A DNA stretch of 64,000 nt from Paenibacillus tengchongensis (GTDB lineage: Bacteria > Bacillota > Bacilli > Paenibacillales > Paenibacillaceae): the NCBI RefSeq assembly GCF_008973665.1, contig NZ_WACP01000016.1, positions 1 to 64,000 of the forward strand, given 5' to 3'. The notes under the pieces were generated by a model that was given only the letters and a program-made list of their open reading frames with translations, was not told the origin of the DNA and made no database searches. How positions within the stretch are numbered: position 1 is the first letter of the stretch; each line of letters begins with the position of its first letter. Both the position numbers and the translations under genes were made by a program. Shown piece after piece: positions 1-8,466 of the stretch.

Positions 1-124
1 AAAAACAAATGTAAAAACATCCCTTTAGATACTTTAATAAACAGCATCTAATTACATGTCAGGGTTAATGCAACGCTAGTGGATAATCACCACTTAATTC
101 AAGCTTGTTTACCGTCTCGTAGAG

Positions 125-201
125 TTTCGGCCCGAATTAGTGTGCCGAAATCCAACTATAACTGGTGAAAGAGCATTAAGTGATGAATTAGTGTGCCGAA
201 A
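125..201. repeat. Direct and inverted repeats upstream of the pectin operon
   Basis: The 17-bp word GAATTAGTGTGCCGAAA occurs at 134-150 and 185-201. The first copy lies inside a hairpin, TTTCGGC (125-131) pairing with GCCGAAA (144-150). A close variant is at 27135-27157, in another intergenic region of this window, so this looks like an interspersed extragenic element. No convincing ORF covers it. Confidence 0.5.
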
Positions 202-276
202 GCAAACTAATTCTTCGGGGCCCATACAGTTGGGCGGAGGGGGAGTTTGGAGCCGGAGGAGCGGCAGCGTCCGCCT

Positions 277-330
277 TTGTCTGCGGATGTTCACCCTGTA
301 ATCGTTCCAAACGATAACATCCGCAGACAA
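277..330. repeat. 54-bp nested palindrome
   Basis: A perfect 15-bp inverted repeat (277-291 with 316-330, TTGTCTGCGGATGTT and its complement) encloses a second hairpin, ATCGTT-cca-AACGAT (301-315). There is no T-tract on either side, so it is not a typical terminator. It lies about 215 bp upstream of the lipoprotein gene. It could be a mobile extragenic palindrome or an operator/leader structure. The rest of 1-544 shows no supported gene; any promoter for the operon must lie here or upstream. Confidence 0.5.
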
Positions 331-544
331 CAGCGGCCGCAGGCCCGAACACTCCCCGCAGCAGCCCATGGGCCGCCCAGGCCCCGGCACCTTCCCAATG
401 ATCACCCCGCTCACCCGATAATCATTTGCTCAGGCCCCCAAGCGTGGCGCGGCTTTCTGGGTAAATGATTGTTTTCGTAACCGGATTTGGCCTGTAGTGT
501 GAAGCGTGTAACCAATACAAGTCAAAACGGAGGTCAACAAAGGT

Positions 545-2116
545 ATGAAGAAAAAATCCTTCACCCTGCTCCTGTCCGCGCTGCTGACAATGAGCATGCT
601 GGCAGCGTGCGGTAACAACAACAATGGTGGCAATGCGGCGGAAGCGACAAAAGAACCGGCTGCTAACAGCGGAACCGACACAGCCGCCACAGAGAAACCG
701 GCCGAGTCGGCCGAGCCGGCCAAGCCGACAGAGATCAAGATCATGCTCCCGTTGAACATCTCGGAAACACCGCCGGATACGATTAAGACAGAAGTAGAGA
801 AGCTGACCAATACGAAGCTGACCTATCAATTCTTCCCGGCGGATACGTACGAAGAGAAGCTGAATTCCTCGTTCGCCACCGGCTCACTGCCGCAGGTCAC
901 CTATCTGAAGAACCAGACAACCTTCGTCCAGATGAAAGAAGCGATCAAGGACGGCCAGTTCTGGGAGATCGGACCGTACCTGACGGAATTCCCTAACCTC
1001 AACAAGCTCAAACCGGAAATCCTCAACAATACGAAGGTGGATGGCAAGCTCTACACACTCTATATCGGACGTCCGCTTGCACGTCAAGGGATTATCTACC
1101 GTAAAGACTGGGCCGACAAGCTGGGCCTGAAGGCTCCGGCCAATGTGGATGAGCTGTTCGCCATGGCTAAAGCGTTCACCGAGCAGGACCCGGACGGTAA
1201 CGGCAAGAAGGACACGATCGGTATCGTGGACCGCAACGAGCTTACGTATGGCGCTTTCAAAACCGTCTCCTCCTGGTTCGAAACACCGAACAACTGGGGT
1301 GAGAAGGACGGCCAGCTCCAGCCGGAGTTTACCTTCCCGCAATACATCGACACCATGGAATTCTTCAAAAAGCTTCGTGAAGGCGGATACATGAATCAGG
1401 ACTTCGCGGCTACCAGTAAGACGGATGCCGTAAATATGTTCACCAGCGGTAAAGCCGGCCTGTACATCGGCGGTTCCATGCAGGATATTGACTCCCTGAA
1501 CAAGGACCTGATCAAGAACGTTCCGGATGCCGTACTGGATACGCACAGTATGGTCGCCAGCCCGAACGGCAAGTTCGCGCAGTGGATGATTCCGGGCTAC
1601 AACAACGTGGTGCTGTTCCCGAAATCGGCGGTTAAGGATGAAGCCGAACTGAAGAGCATTCTGGCCTTCTTTGACAAAATGATGACGCCGGAAGTCGCCA
1701 ACCTGATGTATTGGGGTATCGAAGGCACTCACTACACCGTGGAAGACGGCAAAGCGAAGGCTTCTGATAACAAAGAACTGACTGAACGTGAAGTTAAGGG
1801 TTACAAGGATAGTGTTATCGGAGAATACGAAACCAACGGCATGTACCAAGCATACAACGTGCTGCCTGGCCGTATTCATGCCGAAGAACTGGTTCTGGAG
1901 AATGTAAAAGTCGGTGTCGCCGATCCTACGGCTGCACTGGATTCCGAAACCTACACCACCAAGGGCGTTGAATTGCAGCAGATCATTACCGATGCGACTT
2001 ACAACTACATCTATGGCCAGCTCGACAAAGCCGGCTTCGAGAAGGAAGTAGAGAACTGGAAGAGCCGCGGCGGTGACAAGATTATCGAAGAGTACAACGC
2101 AGCCTACAAGAAGTAA
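545..2116 (+). CDS. ytcQ: Oligosaccharide ABC transporter solute-binding lipoprotein (YtcQ/LplA-like)
   Basis: Predicted extracellular lipoprotein that captures a pectin-derived oligosaccharide and delivers it to the permeases encoded next to it. The 523-residue product starts with a lipoprotein signal peptide with a lipobox ending LAAC (Cys22), followed by an Asn/Thr/Ala-rich linker and a family-1 solute-binding domain. The start is fixed by GGAGGT about 10 nt upstream of ATG545. Sugar specificity comes from context: the next genes are type I permeases and a YteR-like rhamnogalacturonyl hydrolase, the same arrangement as ytcQ-yteP-ytcP-yteR of Bacillus subtilis. No ATPase is encoded here; such importers usually share a housekeeping MsmX-type ATPase. 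The symbol rests on synteny more than on recalled sequence. Confidence 0.85.
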   Translation: MKKKSFTLLLSALLTMSMLAACGNNNNGGNAAEATKEPAANSGTDTAATEKPAESAEPAKPTEIKIMLPLNISETPPDTIKTEVEKLTNTKLTYQFFPADTYEEKLNSSFATGSLPQVTYLKNQTTFVQMKEAIKDGQFWEIGPYLTEFPNLNKLKPEILNNTKVDGKLYTLYIGRPLARQGIIYRKDWADKLGLKAPANVDELFAMAKAFTEQDPDGNGKKDTIGIVDRNELTYGAFKTVSSWFETPNNWGEKDGQLQPEFTFPQYIDTMEFFKKLREGGYMNQDFAATSKTDAVNMFTSGKAGLYIGGSMQDIDSLNKDLIKNVPDAVLDTHSMVASPNGKFAQWMIPGYNNVVLFPKSAVKDEAELKSILAFFDKMMTPEVANLMYWGIEGTHYTVEDGKAKASDNKELTEREVKGYKDSVIGEYETNGMYQAYNVLPGRIHAEELVLENVKVGVADPTAALDSETYTTKGVELQQIITDATYNYIYGQLDKAGFEKEVENWKSRGGDKIIEEYNAAYKK

Positions 2117-2213
2117 TAATAAGCTCTGAATCATGGGAAGGCCTGACCTGCCGGTTGCGGGCCCGGTCTTCCCGCTGGTATATAGAAGATTTGAAACAGA
2201 AAGGAAGAGAGCC

Positions 2214-3182
2214 ATGCAGGAAGCCACCGCTAAGCCCGGCGTGATTCCGGACCTGACGCCGAAAGCCCGCAAGCGTAACGGCGAGCTTAAAAAGCGGCTG
2301 TGGAGGAACAAGCTGCTGTATATCATGCTTTTGCCGGGAGTGCTGTATTTTCTGATTTTCAAGTATTTGCCGATGTACGGCCTGGTCATCTCGTTTCAGG
2401 ATTACAAGCCCTACCAGGGAATTATGGGCAGTGATTGGGTGGGTCTGGAGCAGTTCCGCCGCCTGTTCAGTGAACCGGATTTCCTGAATATTTTGAAGAA
2501 TACGCTGATTCTGTTCGGTATGAATATCATCTTTTATTTTCCGGTGCCCATTATTCTGGCGCTCATGCTGAATGAACTCCGGGGCAGCTTTTTCAAAAGA
2601 ACGTTTCAGACACTGGTGTATCTGCCGCACTTTATGTCCTGGGTTATCGTGGTCTCCATCACCTACGTTATGGTCACGATGGACGGCGGGATTATCAATG
2701 AGCTGCTGGTCTTCTTCGGGTTTGAGAAAGTCAACTTTCTGCTCAATCCCGGCTGGTTCAGGCCGCTCTATATTATCCAAGTGATCTGGCGCGAAGCGGG
2801 CTGGGGAACCATTATCTACCTCGCGGCGATTGCCGCGGTCGACCCGGGGCTGTATGAAGCCGCGCGTATGGACGGTGCAGGAAGACTGCGTCAGGTATGG
2901 CATATTACACTTCCGGCGATCCGCAGCGTCATTATTACTTTGCTGATTCTGAAAATCGGTTCCGTGCTGGATCTCGGATTCGAGCATGTCTACCTGATGC
3001 TGAACTCCATGAACCGTCAAGTGGCGGAAATTATCGATACGTATGTTTACACTGCAGGGATGCAGCAAGGGCAATTCAGTTACAGTACGGCCATCGGCTT
3101 CTTTAAGTCGATTGTAGGGCTCATTATGGTTATGACCGTCAACCGGATCTCCAAGAAAATGGGCGAAGAAGGCGTTTATTAA
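2214..3182 (+). CDS. yteP: Oligosaccharide ABC transporter permease (YteP/LplB-like)
   Basis: First of two inner-membrane permeases of the putative rhamnogalacturonan-oligosaccharide importer. The 322-residue product has about six hydrophobic segments. The cytoplasmic EAA loop is visible as YEAARMDGAGRLRQVWHITL near the C-terminal third, which contacts the ATPase. The ATG at 2214 is preferred over an in-frame upstream start at 2133 because GGAAGAGA precedes it at normal spacing and the extra 27 residues have no permease character. The gap to the lipoprotein gene is about 97 nt and to the next permease 22 nt, consistent with one operon. Confidence 0.88.
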   Translation: MQEATAKPGVIPDLTPKARKRNGELKKRLWRNKLLYIMLLPGVLYFLIFKYLPMYGLVISFQDYKPYQGIMGSDWVGLEQFRRLFSEPDFLNILKNTLILFGMNIIFYFPVPIILALMLNELRGSFFKRTFQTLVYLPHFMSWVIVVSITYVMVTMDGGIINELLVFFGFEKVNFLLNPGWFRPLYIIQVIWREAGWGTIIYLAAIAAVDPGLYEAARMDGAGRLRQVWHITLPAIRSVIITLLILKIGSVLDLGFEHVYLMLNSMNRQVAEIIDTYVYTAGMQQGQFSYSTAIGFFKSIVGLIMVMTVNRISKKMGEEGVY

Positions 3183-3204
3183 GGGAAGCGGGAGGTTCAA
3201 AGAA

Positions 3205-4080
3205 ATGGTAGAAGACAGAACGATAGGCGGGAGAGTGTTCGCCGCCGTCAACTTTACGCTGCTGGCCCTGATCGCGCTGATTACGGTGCTGCCGTTCATC
3301 CACGTGGTGGCTGGCTCTTTCACCACCAGCGCCGAACTGGCAGCCAATAAATTCGTGCTGATTCCGAAGGTTTGGAGCTTTGAGGCGTATGAGTTTATTT
3401 TTTCAACCAATACGATTTTCCGGGCGCTCGGGGTGTCTATCGGCGTTACTCTGATCGGTACGGCCTTCAGTATGTTCATCACTGCGCTGATGGCCTACGC
3501 CCTGGCCCGCAGAGACCTCGACGGACGCAATGTAGTCAACTTCCTCGTCGTCTTTACGATGCTGTTCCACGGCGGGATGATCCCGACCTTCCTGGTCGTC
3601 AAGGAAATGGGCCTGATCAACTCGTATGCGGCGCTTATTCTGCCGTCGGCGATCAGTGCGTTTAACATGATTATTCTCAAGAACTTCTTCCAGAACATCC
3701 CTGACGGGCTGGAGGAATCGGCCAAAATCGACGGCTGCAACGACTTCGGCATCCTGTTCCGCATTGTACTGCCGCTCTCGCTGCCCTCGATTGCCACGAT
3801 TTCCTTGTTCTACGCCGTTACGTACTGGAACACGTACATGAGTGCCATTCTTTATCTGGACGAAAGCACCAAATGGCCGATCCAGGTGCTCTTGAGACAG
3901 ATAGTCGTACTCGCCAGCGGCATGGATTACAGCTCGTCGCTGGATGCGACGGTACCGCCGCCGGATCAGACGATCAAGATGGCCGTTATCGTGGTAGCTA
4001 CGCTGCCGATCCTGATGGTGTATCCGTTCCTGCAAAAGCATTTTGCCAAGGGTGCGCTGCTCGGTTCCATGAAAGGTTAA
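3205..4080 (+). CDS. ytcP: Carbohydrate ABC transporter permease (YtcP/LplC-like)
   Basis: Second permease of the same importer, 291 residues with about six membrane segments. The EAA-type loop is seen as GLEESAKIDGCNDFGILFRI, the contact point for the shared ATPase. The C-terminus ends in HFAKGALLGSMKG, the usual tail of CUT1-type LplC/YtcP permeases. The RBS GGGAGG precedes ATG3205. It lies 22 nt after the first permease and about 70 nt before the hydrolase gene, so import and intracellular degradation of the sugar are probably co-transcribed. Confidence 0.9.
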   Translation: MVEDRTIGGRVFAAVNFTLLALIALITVLPFIHVVAGSFTTSAELAANKFVLIPKVWSFEAYEFIFSTNTIFRALGVSIGVTLIGTAFSMFITALMAYALARRDLDGRNVVNFLVVFTMLFHGGMIPTFLVVKEMGLINSYAALILPSAISAFNMIILKNFFQNIPDGLEESAKIDGCNDFGILFRIVLPLSLPSIATISLFYAVTYWNTYMSAILYLDESTKWPIQVLLRQIVVLASGMDYSSSLDATVPPPDQTIKMAVIVVATLPILMVYPFLQKHFAKGALLGSMKG

Positions 4081-4151
4081 TCTCCGGCGGCTGTGCCGCC
4101 GGCTTGCGGATTGGGGTTCGTATGATTTGATTTCGGAAAGGGGAGGCCCGG

Positions 4152-5249
4152 ATGATTGGCAGTTTGCCGAAGGCACCTATGGATTGGGCGCGCAGAGCCT
4201 GTGATTCTCTCATGAATACGTACCAGGCGGGGGAGCTCCCGCCAGCGCATCGCTGGCATTACCATCAAGGGGTGTTTCTGTGCGGCATGGAACTGCTGTG
4301 GGAAGAGGTTCAGGAGGAACGGTACATCCATTATATCCGTGAATATGTGGATGGTCTGGTCGACGATCACGGAAATCTGTATTTTTCCCGCGATGAGCTG
4401 GATGCCGTACAGGCCGGCCAGCTCCTGATCACTCTGTACCGGCTGACGGGCTTAGCGAAATACCGGATTGCCGCCGGGAAGCTGCGGCGTCTGCTGCAGA
4501 CAGTCAACCGCACTTCGGAGGGCGGATATTGGCACAAGGATAAATATCCGTATCAAATGTGGCTGGACGGATTGTATATGGCCGGGGTATTCTCGCTGAA
4601 ATATGCGGATGCCTTCGGGGAAGCGGAACTGCGGAAGACTGTGCTGGAGCAGGAGCGGCTGATGCGGAAGCATATGAAGGATGAAGCCACCGGCCTGCTG
4701 TACCATGCCTGGGATGAGAGCCGGCGCATGCCGTGGGCGGACCCGGATACAGGCTGTTCACCGGAATTCTGGAGCCGTTCGCTCGGCTGGTATGGGCTGG
4801 CGGTCTCACAATTTCTCGATTTGCTGCCGGAAGATGAGCCGGGACATGAGGAGCTGTCCCGGGAATTGGCCGGATTCACGGCGGCTCTGATCCGCTATCA
4901 GGATAAGGAGAGCGGGCTGTGGTACCAGGTGACCGACAAAGGCGACCGGCCGGATAACTGGCTGGAGACTTCGGGCTCCTGCCTGTTCGTATACACGCTC
5001 GCCAAGGCTGTCAACCGGGGCATCGCCCCGCCGGGAGCTGCTAATGCGGCCCACATCGGTTATGAAGGTCTGATCCGGGTACTGAAGCAGGATGATTACG
5101 GCAGGCTTATTCTGCCGGATATCTGTATCGGCACTTCAGCCGGAGATTACGAGAATTATGCCACCCGCCCGAAGGTCGCCAATGACCTGCACGGGGTGGG
5201 GGCGCTGGTCATGGCCTGCGTGGAAATGGCCAGGCTGTACGGAAGATAA
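4152..5249 (+). CDS. yteR: Unsaturated rhamnogalacturonyl hydrolase, GH105 (YteR-like)
   Basis: Predicted cytoplasmic GH105 enzyme that removes the unsaturated galacturonyl group left on rhamnogalacturonan-I oligosaccharides after lyase action. At 365 residues it is close to B. subtilis YteR (about 373), and I recognise YteR hallmarks throughout: ELPPAHRWHYHQGVFLCG near the N-terminus, RDELDAVQAG with a catalytic-site Asp, YPYQMWLDGLYM with the second Asp, and GCSPEFWSRSLGWY. There is no signal peptide, which fits action on imported oligosaccharides. The start follows a strong RBS (GGGGAGG). It sits between the transporter and a GH28 gene. Confidence 0.92.
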   Translation: MIGSLPKAPMDWARRACDSLMNTYQAGELPPAHRWHYHQGVFLCGMELLWEEVQEERYIHYIREYVDGLVDDHGNLYFSRDELDAVQAGQLLITLYRLTGLAKYRIAAGKLRRLLQTVNRTSEGGYWHKDKYPYQMWLDGLYMAGVFSLKYADAFGEAELRKTVLEQERLMRKHMKDEATGLLYHAWDESRRMPWADPDTGCSPEFWSRSLGWYGLAVSQFLDLLPEDEPGHEELSRELAGFTAALIRYQDKESGLWYQVTDKGDRPDNWLETSGSCLFVYTLAKAVNRGIAPPGAANAAHIGYEGLIRVLKQDDYGRLILPDICIGTSAGDYENYATRPKVANDLHGVGALVMACVEMARLYGR

Positions 5250-5273
5250 CTGCGGAAATTAGCATAAGGAGGA

Positions 5274-6623
5274 ATGCCGGTGTTTAACATCGCAGATTAC
5301 GGAGCGCTGAAAGGCAGCACGGTGCCGGCAACCGGAGCCATAGCGGCTGCCATCGCTGCGGCGGATCAGGCCGGCGGCGGAACGGTGGTTGTTCCGGCGG
5401 GAACGTATATCACAGGGGCGATCCGGCTCCGCAGCAATATCGAGCTGCATTTAAGTCCGGGTGCGGTGCTGTCGTTCAGCACCGATCCGGCGGATTATCC
5501 GCCGCTTGAGGCAAGATGGGAAGGGGTGCAGCGGCAGGTTCACTCTCCGTGTATATTCGGCTCGGAGCTGGTCAATGTCTCGGTCACCGGCAGCGGGACG
5601 CTCAATGGAAATGGTGCACCCTGGTGGGAGAAGCACCGCCACCATCCGGAGGAGCTGGAATATCCCCGCCCCACGCTGATCGGCTTCTATGATTGCGAGC
5701 GGGTGACCCTCCGGGATGTGACGCTGCTGAACTCGCCGAGCTGGACAGTGAATCCGATTCTGTGCCGCAATGTGGCGGTGGACAATATTAACATTCTGAA
5801 TCCGGCGGATTCGCCGAATACGGACGGAATTAATCCGGAGTCCTGCAATGGTGTGCGCATTACGGGCTGTCACATCGATGTCGGCGACGACTGCATCGCG
5901 ATTAAGGCCGGAACGGAGGACACGGAGGAACGGATTCCGTGCGAGAACATTACCATTGCCAACTGCACCATGCAGCATGGCCACGGCGGGGTAGTGCTGG
6001 GCAGCGAAATGAGCGGAAGCATCCGCAATGTCACGATCACCAACTGCATCTTCAAGCAGACGGACCGCGGCATCCGCATGAAATCCCGGCGCGGTCGCGG
6101 CGGCATCATTGAGGATATCCGCGTCAGCAATATCGTCATGGACGGCGTCCTCTGTCCCTTCACGGCCAATCTCTACTACCACTGCGGACCGCGCGGCAAA
6201 GAGAAATACGTGTGGGACAAAGAGCCGTATCCCGTAACGGAGGAAACGCCGCTGTTCCGGCGCATTCATTACGCCAATATTACCGCCCGCAATGTCCATG
6301 CCGCCGCAGGCTTCCTGTATGGTCTGCCGGAACAGTATGTGTCGGAAATGTCCTTCACCAACATTGATATTTCGATGGCAGAGGATGCTGTACCCGGCCA
6401 GCCGGATATGATGACCGGGCTTGAGGATATGAAGCGGCGCGGCTTCGTCATGGGCAATGTGCGGGACATTCTTTTTCAGAATGTAACGGTGGAGAACCAC
6501 GAAGGGCCGGCCTTCAATGTCGAGAACGGCGACAGCGTCGAGCTGATCGCCTGCCGCTCCAGGAATACGGCAAAGCCCGAGTCGCTGCTGGAGGAGCGGA
6601 ACGGAGAAGCAGCACGAAGATAA
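5274..6623 (+). CDS. Glycoside hydrolase family 28 (polygalacturonase/rhamnogalacturonan hydrolase type)
   Basis: A GH28 right-handed beta-helix enzyme of 449 residues. The conserved family motifs occur in order: NTDG (in SPNTDGINPESC), DD (GDDCIAIKAG), GHG (HGHGGVVLGSEM) and RIK-like (RGIRMKSRRGRGG); the Asp residues are the expected acid/base and nucleophile. No signal peptide is visible, so it probably acts in the cytoplasm on oligogalacturonides or rhamnogalacturonan fragments, likely as an exo-enzyme. It starts 24 nt after yteR with RBS AAGGAGG and ends the operon, followed by a strong terminator. Exact substrate (homogalacturonan or RG-I) cannot be decided from sequence. Confidence 0.9.
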   Translation: MPVFNIADYGALKGSTVPATGAIAAAIAAADQAGGGTVVVPAGTYITGAIRLRSNIELHLSPGAVLSFSTDPADYPPLEARWEGVQRQVHSPCIFGSELVNVSVTGSGTLNGNGAPWWEKHRHHPEELEYPRPTLIGFYDCERVTLRDVTLLNSPSWTVNPILCRNVAVDNINILNPADSPNTDGINPESCNGVRITGCHIDVGDDCIAIKAGTEDTEERIPCENITIANCTMQHGHGGVVLGSEMSGSIRNVTITNCIFKQTDRGIRMKSRRGRGGIIEDIRVSNIVMDGVLCPFTANLYYHCGPRGKEKYVWDKEPYPVTEETPLFRRIHYANITARNVHAAAGFLYGLPEQYVSEMSFTNIDISMAEDAVPGQPDMMTGLEDMKRRGFVMGNVRDILFQNVTVENHEGPAFNVENGDSVELIACRSRNTAKPESLLEERNGEAARR

Positions 6624-6671
6624 CGGGTTTGCTTTGGAATTGGGGAAAATGAATCGGGTGTTGTTGGAGAA

Positions 6672-6701
6672 GCTGCGGCCTTTGATGGCCGCAGCATTTT
6701 T
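6672..6701 (+). terminator. Rho-independent terminator of the pectin operon
   Basis: GCTGCGGCC (6672-6680) pairs perfectly with GGCCGCAGC (6687-6695) around a 6-nt loop, followed by ATTTTT. It lies about 50 nt after the GH28 stop codon. Confidence 0.9.
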
Positions 6702-6801
6702 GCGTATAAAGGCTTCCTTCGGCCCTCCAAATCCCATCTGAAACACGCACATGCTCATGCTAAGCGACCCGATTAGTACGGTGAGCATTATTGAGCCTGG
6801 C

Positions 6802-7302
6802 TTAAGAGGTCTGTAATTTGTCCGCTTTGGCCGGTGCGGCAAAATAACTCATCTGATCAGGGGAGACGGCTTTAGTCTTCGGATGGCCTTTCATTTGTCC
6901 GGTGGCATTCGTCTGAATTTCATTCGTGCAATCCTGCCGTAAGCTCCCCTCCTCCAGCTTCATGTCGATGAAATCGACGATCTGCTGCAAAGAGGCGATT
7001 TGACTGACGATATTCTCCCGGTGACTCCTTAAGTGCTCTACCAGTTCGGGATGCTCCGCCGGGTCGGCCTCGGAGGAGACTGCCAGAAAGGGGCGCATTT
7101 CCTCCAGCGGCATTCCTGTTTTTTTCAGGCATCCTAGCAGCCGGATCGTACGGATGTCCTCCTGGCGGTAGACGCGGTGTCCGTTATCCTTGCGGTCTGC
7201 CCGGGATAACAATGCAATTTTTTCGTAATAACGGATTGTGTCCTCCGAAATTCCGGTCTGCTCTGCGGTTTGCTTGATTGTAAAAGTCTGATCGTCCTTC
7301 AT
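6802..7302 (-). CDS. MerR-family transcriptional regulator
   Basis: A 166-residue regulator. The N-terminal winged helix-turn-helix is typical of MerR: FTIKQTAEQTGISEDTIRYY, then a wing and the second helix pair with GHRVY and IRLLGCLKKTGMPLEEM. A coiled-coil dimerisation helix follows at about residues 85-120. The C-terminal tail has only a single Cys, so a metal sensor is unlikely. It most resembles the AdhR/YraB-type group that controls aldehyde-responsive dehydrogenases. It is divergent from the SDR gene, and both promoters in the 177-bp gap have MerR-type 19-bp spacers, so it probably controls both itself and the SDR. Confidence 0.9.
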   Translation of the reverse strand: MKDDQTFTIKQTAEQTGISEDTIRYYEKIALLSRADRKDNGHRVYRQEDIRTIRLLGCLKKTGMPLEEMRPFLAVSSEADPAEHPELVEHLRSHRENIVSQIASLQQIVDFIDMKLEEGSLRQDCTNEIQTNATGQMKGHPKTKAVSPDQMSYFAAPAKADKLQTS

Positions 7303-7334
7303 CCGATCCCCTCCGGGAGTTTAGTGTTGCGTAC

Positions 7335-7365
7335 ATTATAAATAGGGAAGCTGGCTCCAAGTCAA
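7335..7365 (-). promoter_or_regulatory. merR promoter with 19-bp spacer
   Basis: On the minus strand TTGACT (7365-7360) and TATAAT (7340-7335) are separated by exactly 19 bp. The spacer has an imperfect dyad (CTTGGAGC-CAGCTTCC). MerR activators use such over-long spacers, so this fits autoregulation. Confidence 0.75.
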
Positions 7366-7403
7366 GCCTCTTTTTCCTGAGAATAGCTTTGATTTCCTGC
7401 GTC

Positions 7404-7434
7404 TTGACTTGGAGTCGGCTCCAAGTTATAGAAT
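7404..7434 (+). promoter_or_regulatory. SDR promoter with MerR operator
   Basis: TTGACT (7404-7409) and TAGAAT (7429-7434) are 19 bp apart. The spacer contains the near-perfect dyad ACTTGGAG-tcg-GCTCCAAGT, which matches the half-site in the divergent merR promoter. A 17-bp alternative using TATAGA is possible, but the dyad position favours MerR-type activation. Confidence 0.8.
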
Positions 7435-7479
7435 GTGCGCTATCAGGAAGAACAATCCACTGGCCGAAGGAGGCTTACA

Positions 7480-8328
7480 ATGAAAATGAATAAGCATATT
7501 GCTATGATTACAGGCGCGAACGCCGGGATCGGGCTGGAATTGACGCGGAAGCTGCTTTCAGAGGATTGGCAGGTGGTGGCTTTGAACCGTTCTGATTTTC
7601 CGGCAGAAGAATCGGGCATTCAGGGGGCTATTAAGAATGGAAAGCTGCGGATCTATAAAACGGCCGACCTTGCCGATTATGCTGGTCTGAAGAGGTCCTT
7701 GGAGGAAATAAAACACACGGAGCAGCGTATCGATATTCTGTTTAACAACGCCGGCGGGTCCTTTCCCGAGCTGCGTTATTCCAGACAAGGGCGCGAACAG
7801 CATTACGAGCTGATGACGGTTGTTCCGTATATTATCCTAATGGAAGTGAAGGAGCTCATTAGAAAGGGGGCCTTAAAAACAGTGATTAACACCTCATCCT
7901 CAGCGCTAAAATTTTCTAAAGAGTTTAGTGTCGAAATCCTGGAGCGCCCTAAATCCTTCCGGAAACTGCTTGGTCCATATGCCACCTCAAAGCTCGCGCT
8001 TTCCCTATGGACTCAGGCCATCGGACCGCAGCTTGCCCAGGAAGAGATCATGATCCGCAGTGTAGACCCGGGCGGTAACAACACGCTGAGAAAAGGCAAG
8101 GAGTCCGGGCTGCCCCTATTGGTTAAGCCGTTGATGAAGCTGTTTTTCTCTCCGCCCGCTTACGGCGCCGCCCAGCTGTATGACGGCGCCGTTGGGAAAC
8201 ACCGCAATGAGACCGGTGTGTTTGTGCAGAAGGGCCGGATTGAACCATTAAAATATACCAGTCAGGCGCGTGCTGTTCTGGAAAGGCTTCAGGCAATTTA
8301 CGAGCAAGAGTTTCTGGCCATAAAATGA
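7480..8328 (+). CDS. Short-chain dehydrogenase/reductase (SDR)
   Basis: NAD(P)-dependent SDR of 282 residues when started at ATG7480, which has an ideal GGAGG about 8 nt upstream. An ATG at 7435 is in frame but lies directly behind the -10 box, so it is unlikely. The Rossmann motif TGANAGIG (TGxxxGxG) is at the N-terminus, NNAGG follows at about residue 90, and the catalytic Ser (NTSSSALKF) and YATSK (YxxxK) are present. The sequence resembles retinol-dehydrogenase-like SDRs. Control by the divergent MerR suggests a role in response to a reactive carbonyl or toxic small molecule; the substrate is unknown. Confidence 0.9.
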   Translation: MKMNKHIAMITGANAGIGLELTRKLLSEDWQVVALNRSDFPAEESGIQGAIKNGKLRIYKTADLADYAGLKRSLEEIKHTEQRIDILFNNAGGSFPELRYSRQGREQHYELMTVVPYIILMEVKELIRKGALKTVINTSSSALKFSKEFSVEILERPKSFRKLLGPYATSKLALSLWTQAIGPQLAQEEIMIRSVDPGGNNTLRKGKESGLPLLVKPLMKLFFSPPAYGAAQLYDGAVGKHRNETGVFVQKGRIEPLKYTSQARAVLERLQAIYEQEFLAIK

Positions 8329-8393
8329 TGTCTTTGCGGTTCCTGAAACCGTTAGTAGTTGAATTTGGCAGGTTGTTTTCCTCTGGCTTCACT

Positions 8394-8438
8394 TGGCAAG
8401 GAGACGGCAATCAAGTAATATTAGTACCAGATACTAAT
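8394..8438 (+). promoter_or_regulatory. fabH promoter with FapR-type operator
   Basis: TTGGCA (8394-8399), a 16-bp spacer and TAATAT (8416-8421) form a sigma-A promoter. Overlapping the -10 and start site is TTAGTA-CCAGA-TACTAA (8421-8437), a perfect 6-bp inverted repeat that matches the FapR operator known from Bacillus lipid genes. A further partial copy, AGATACTAAAT, follows at 8442-8452. Repression relieved by malonyl-CoA/malonyl-ACP is expected. Confidence 0.85.
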
Positions 8439-8466
8439 ACTAGATACTAAATATGAGGTGATTGCA

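Noticed and set aside
109..414. Minus-strand 101-residue ORF in the first intergenic region, with a repeated FRHTNS-type stretch
   Set aside because: The apparent internal repeat comes from the DNA direct repeat at 134-201; no RBS or domain.
884..2389. Long minus-strand ORF (501 residues) opposite the solute-binding protein gene
   Set aside because: Shadow of the clear YtcQ/yteP coding frames; no RBS, no family features, Arg/His/Val-rich composition typical of antisense frames.
2082..3482. Minus-strand ORF of 466 residues across both permease genes
   Set aside because: It spans two recognisable permeases and the intergenic gap, and its product has no domain character.
5451..6842. Minus-strand ORF of 463 residues opposite the GH28 gene
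   Set aside because: GH28 catalytic motifs are intact on the plus strand; the antisense product is His/Arg-rich without motif.
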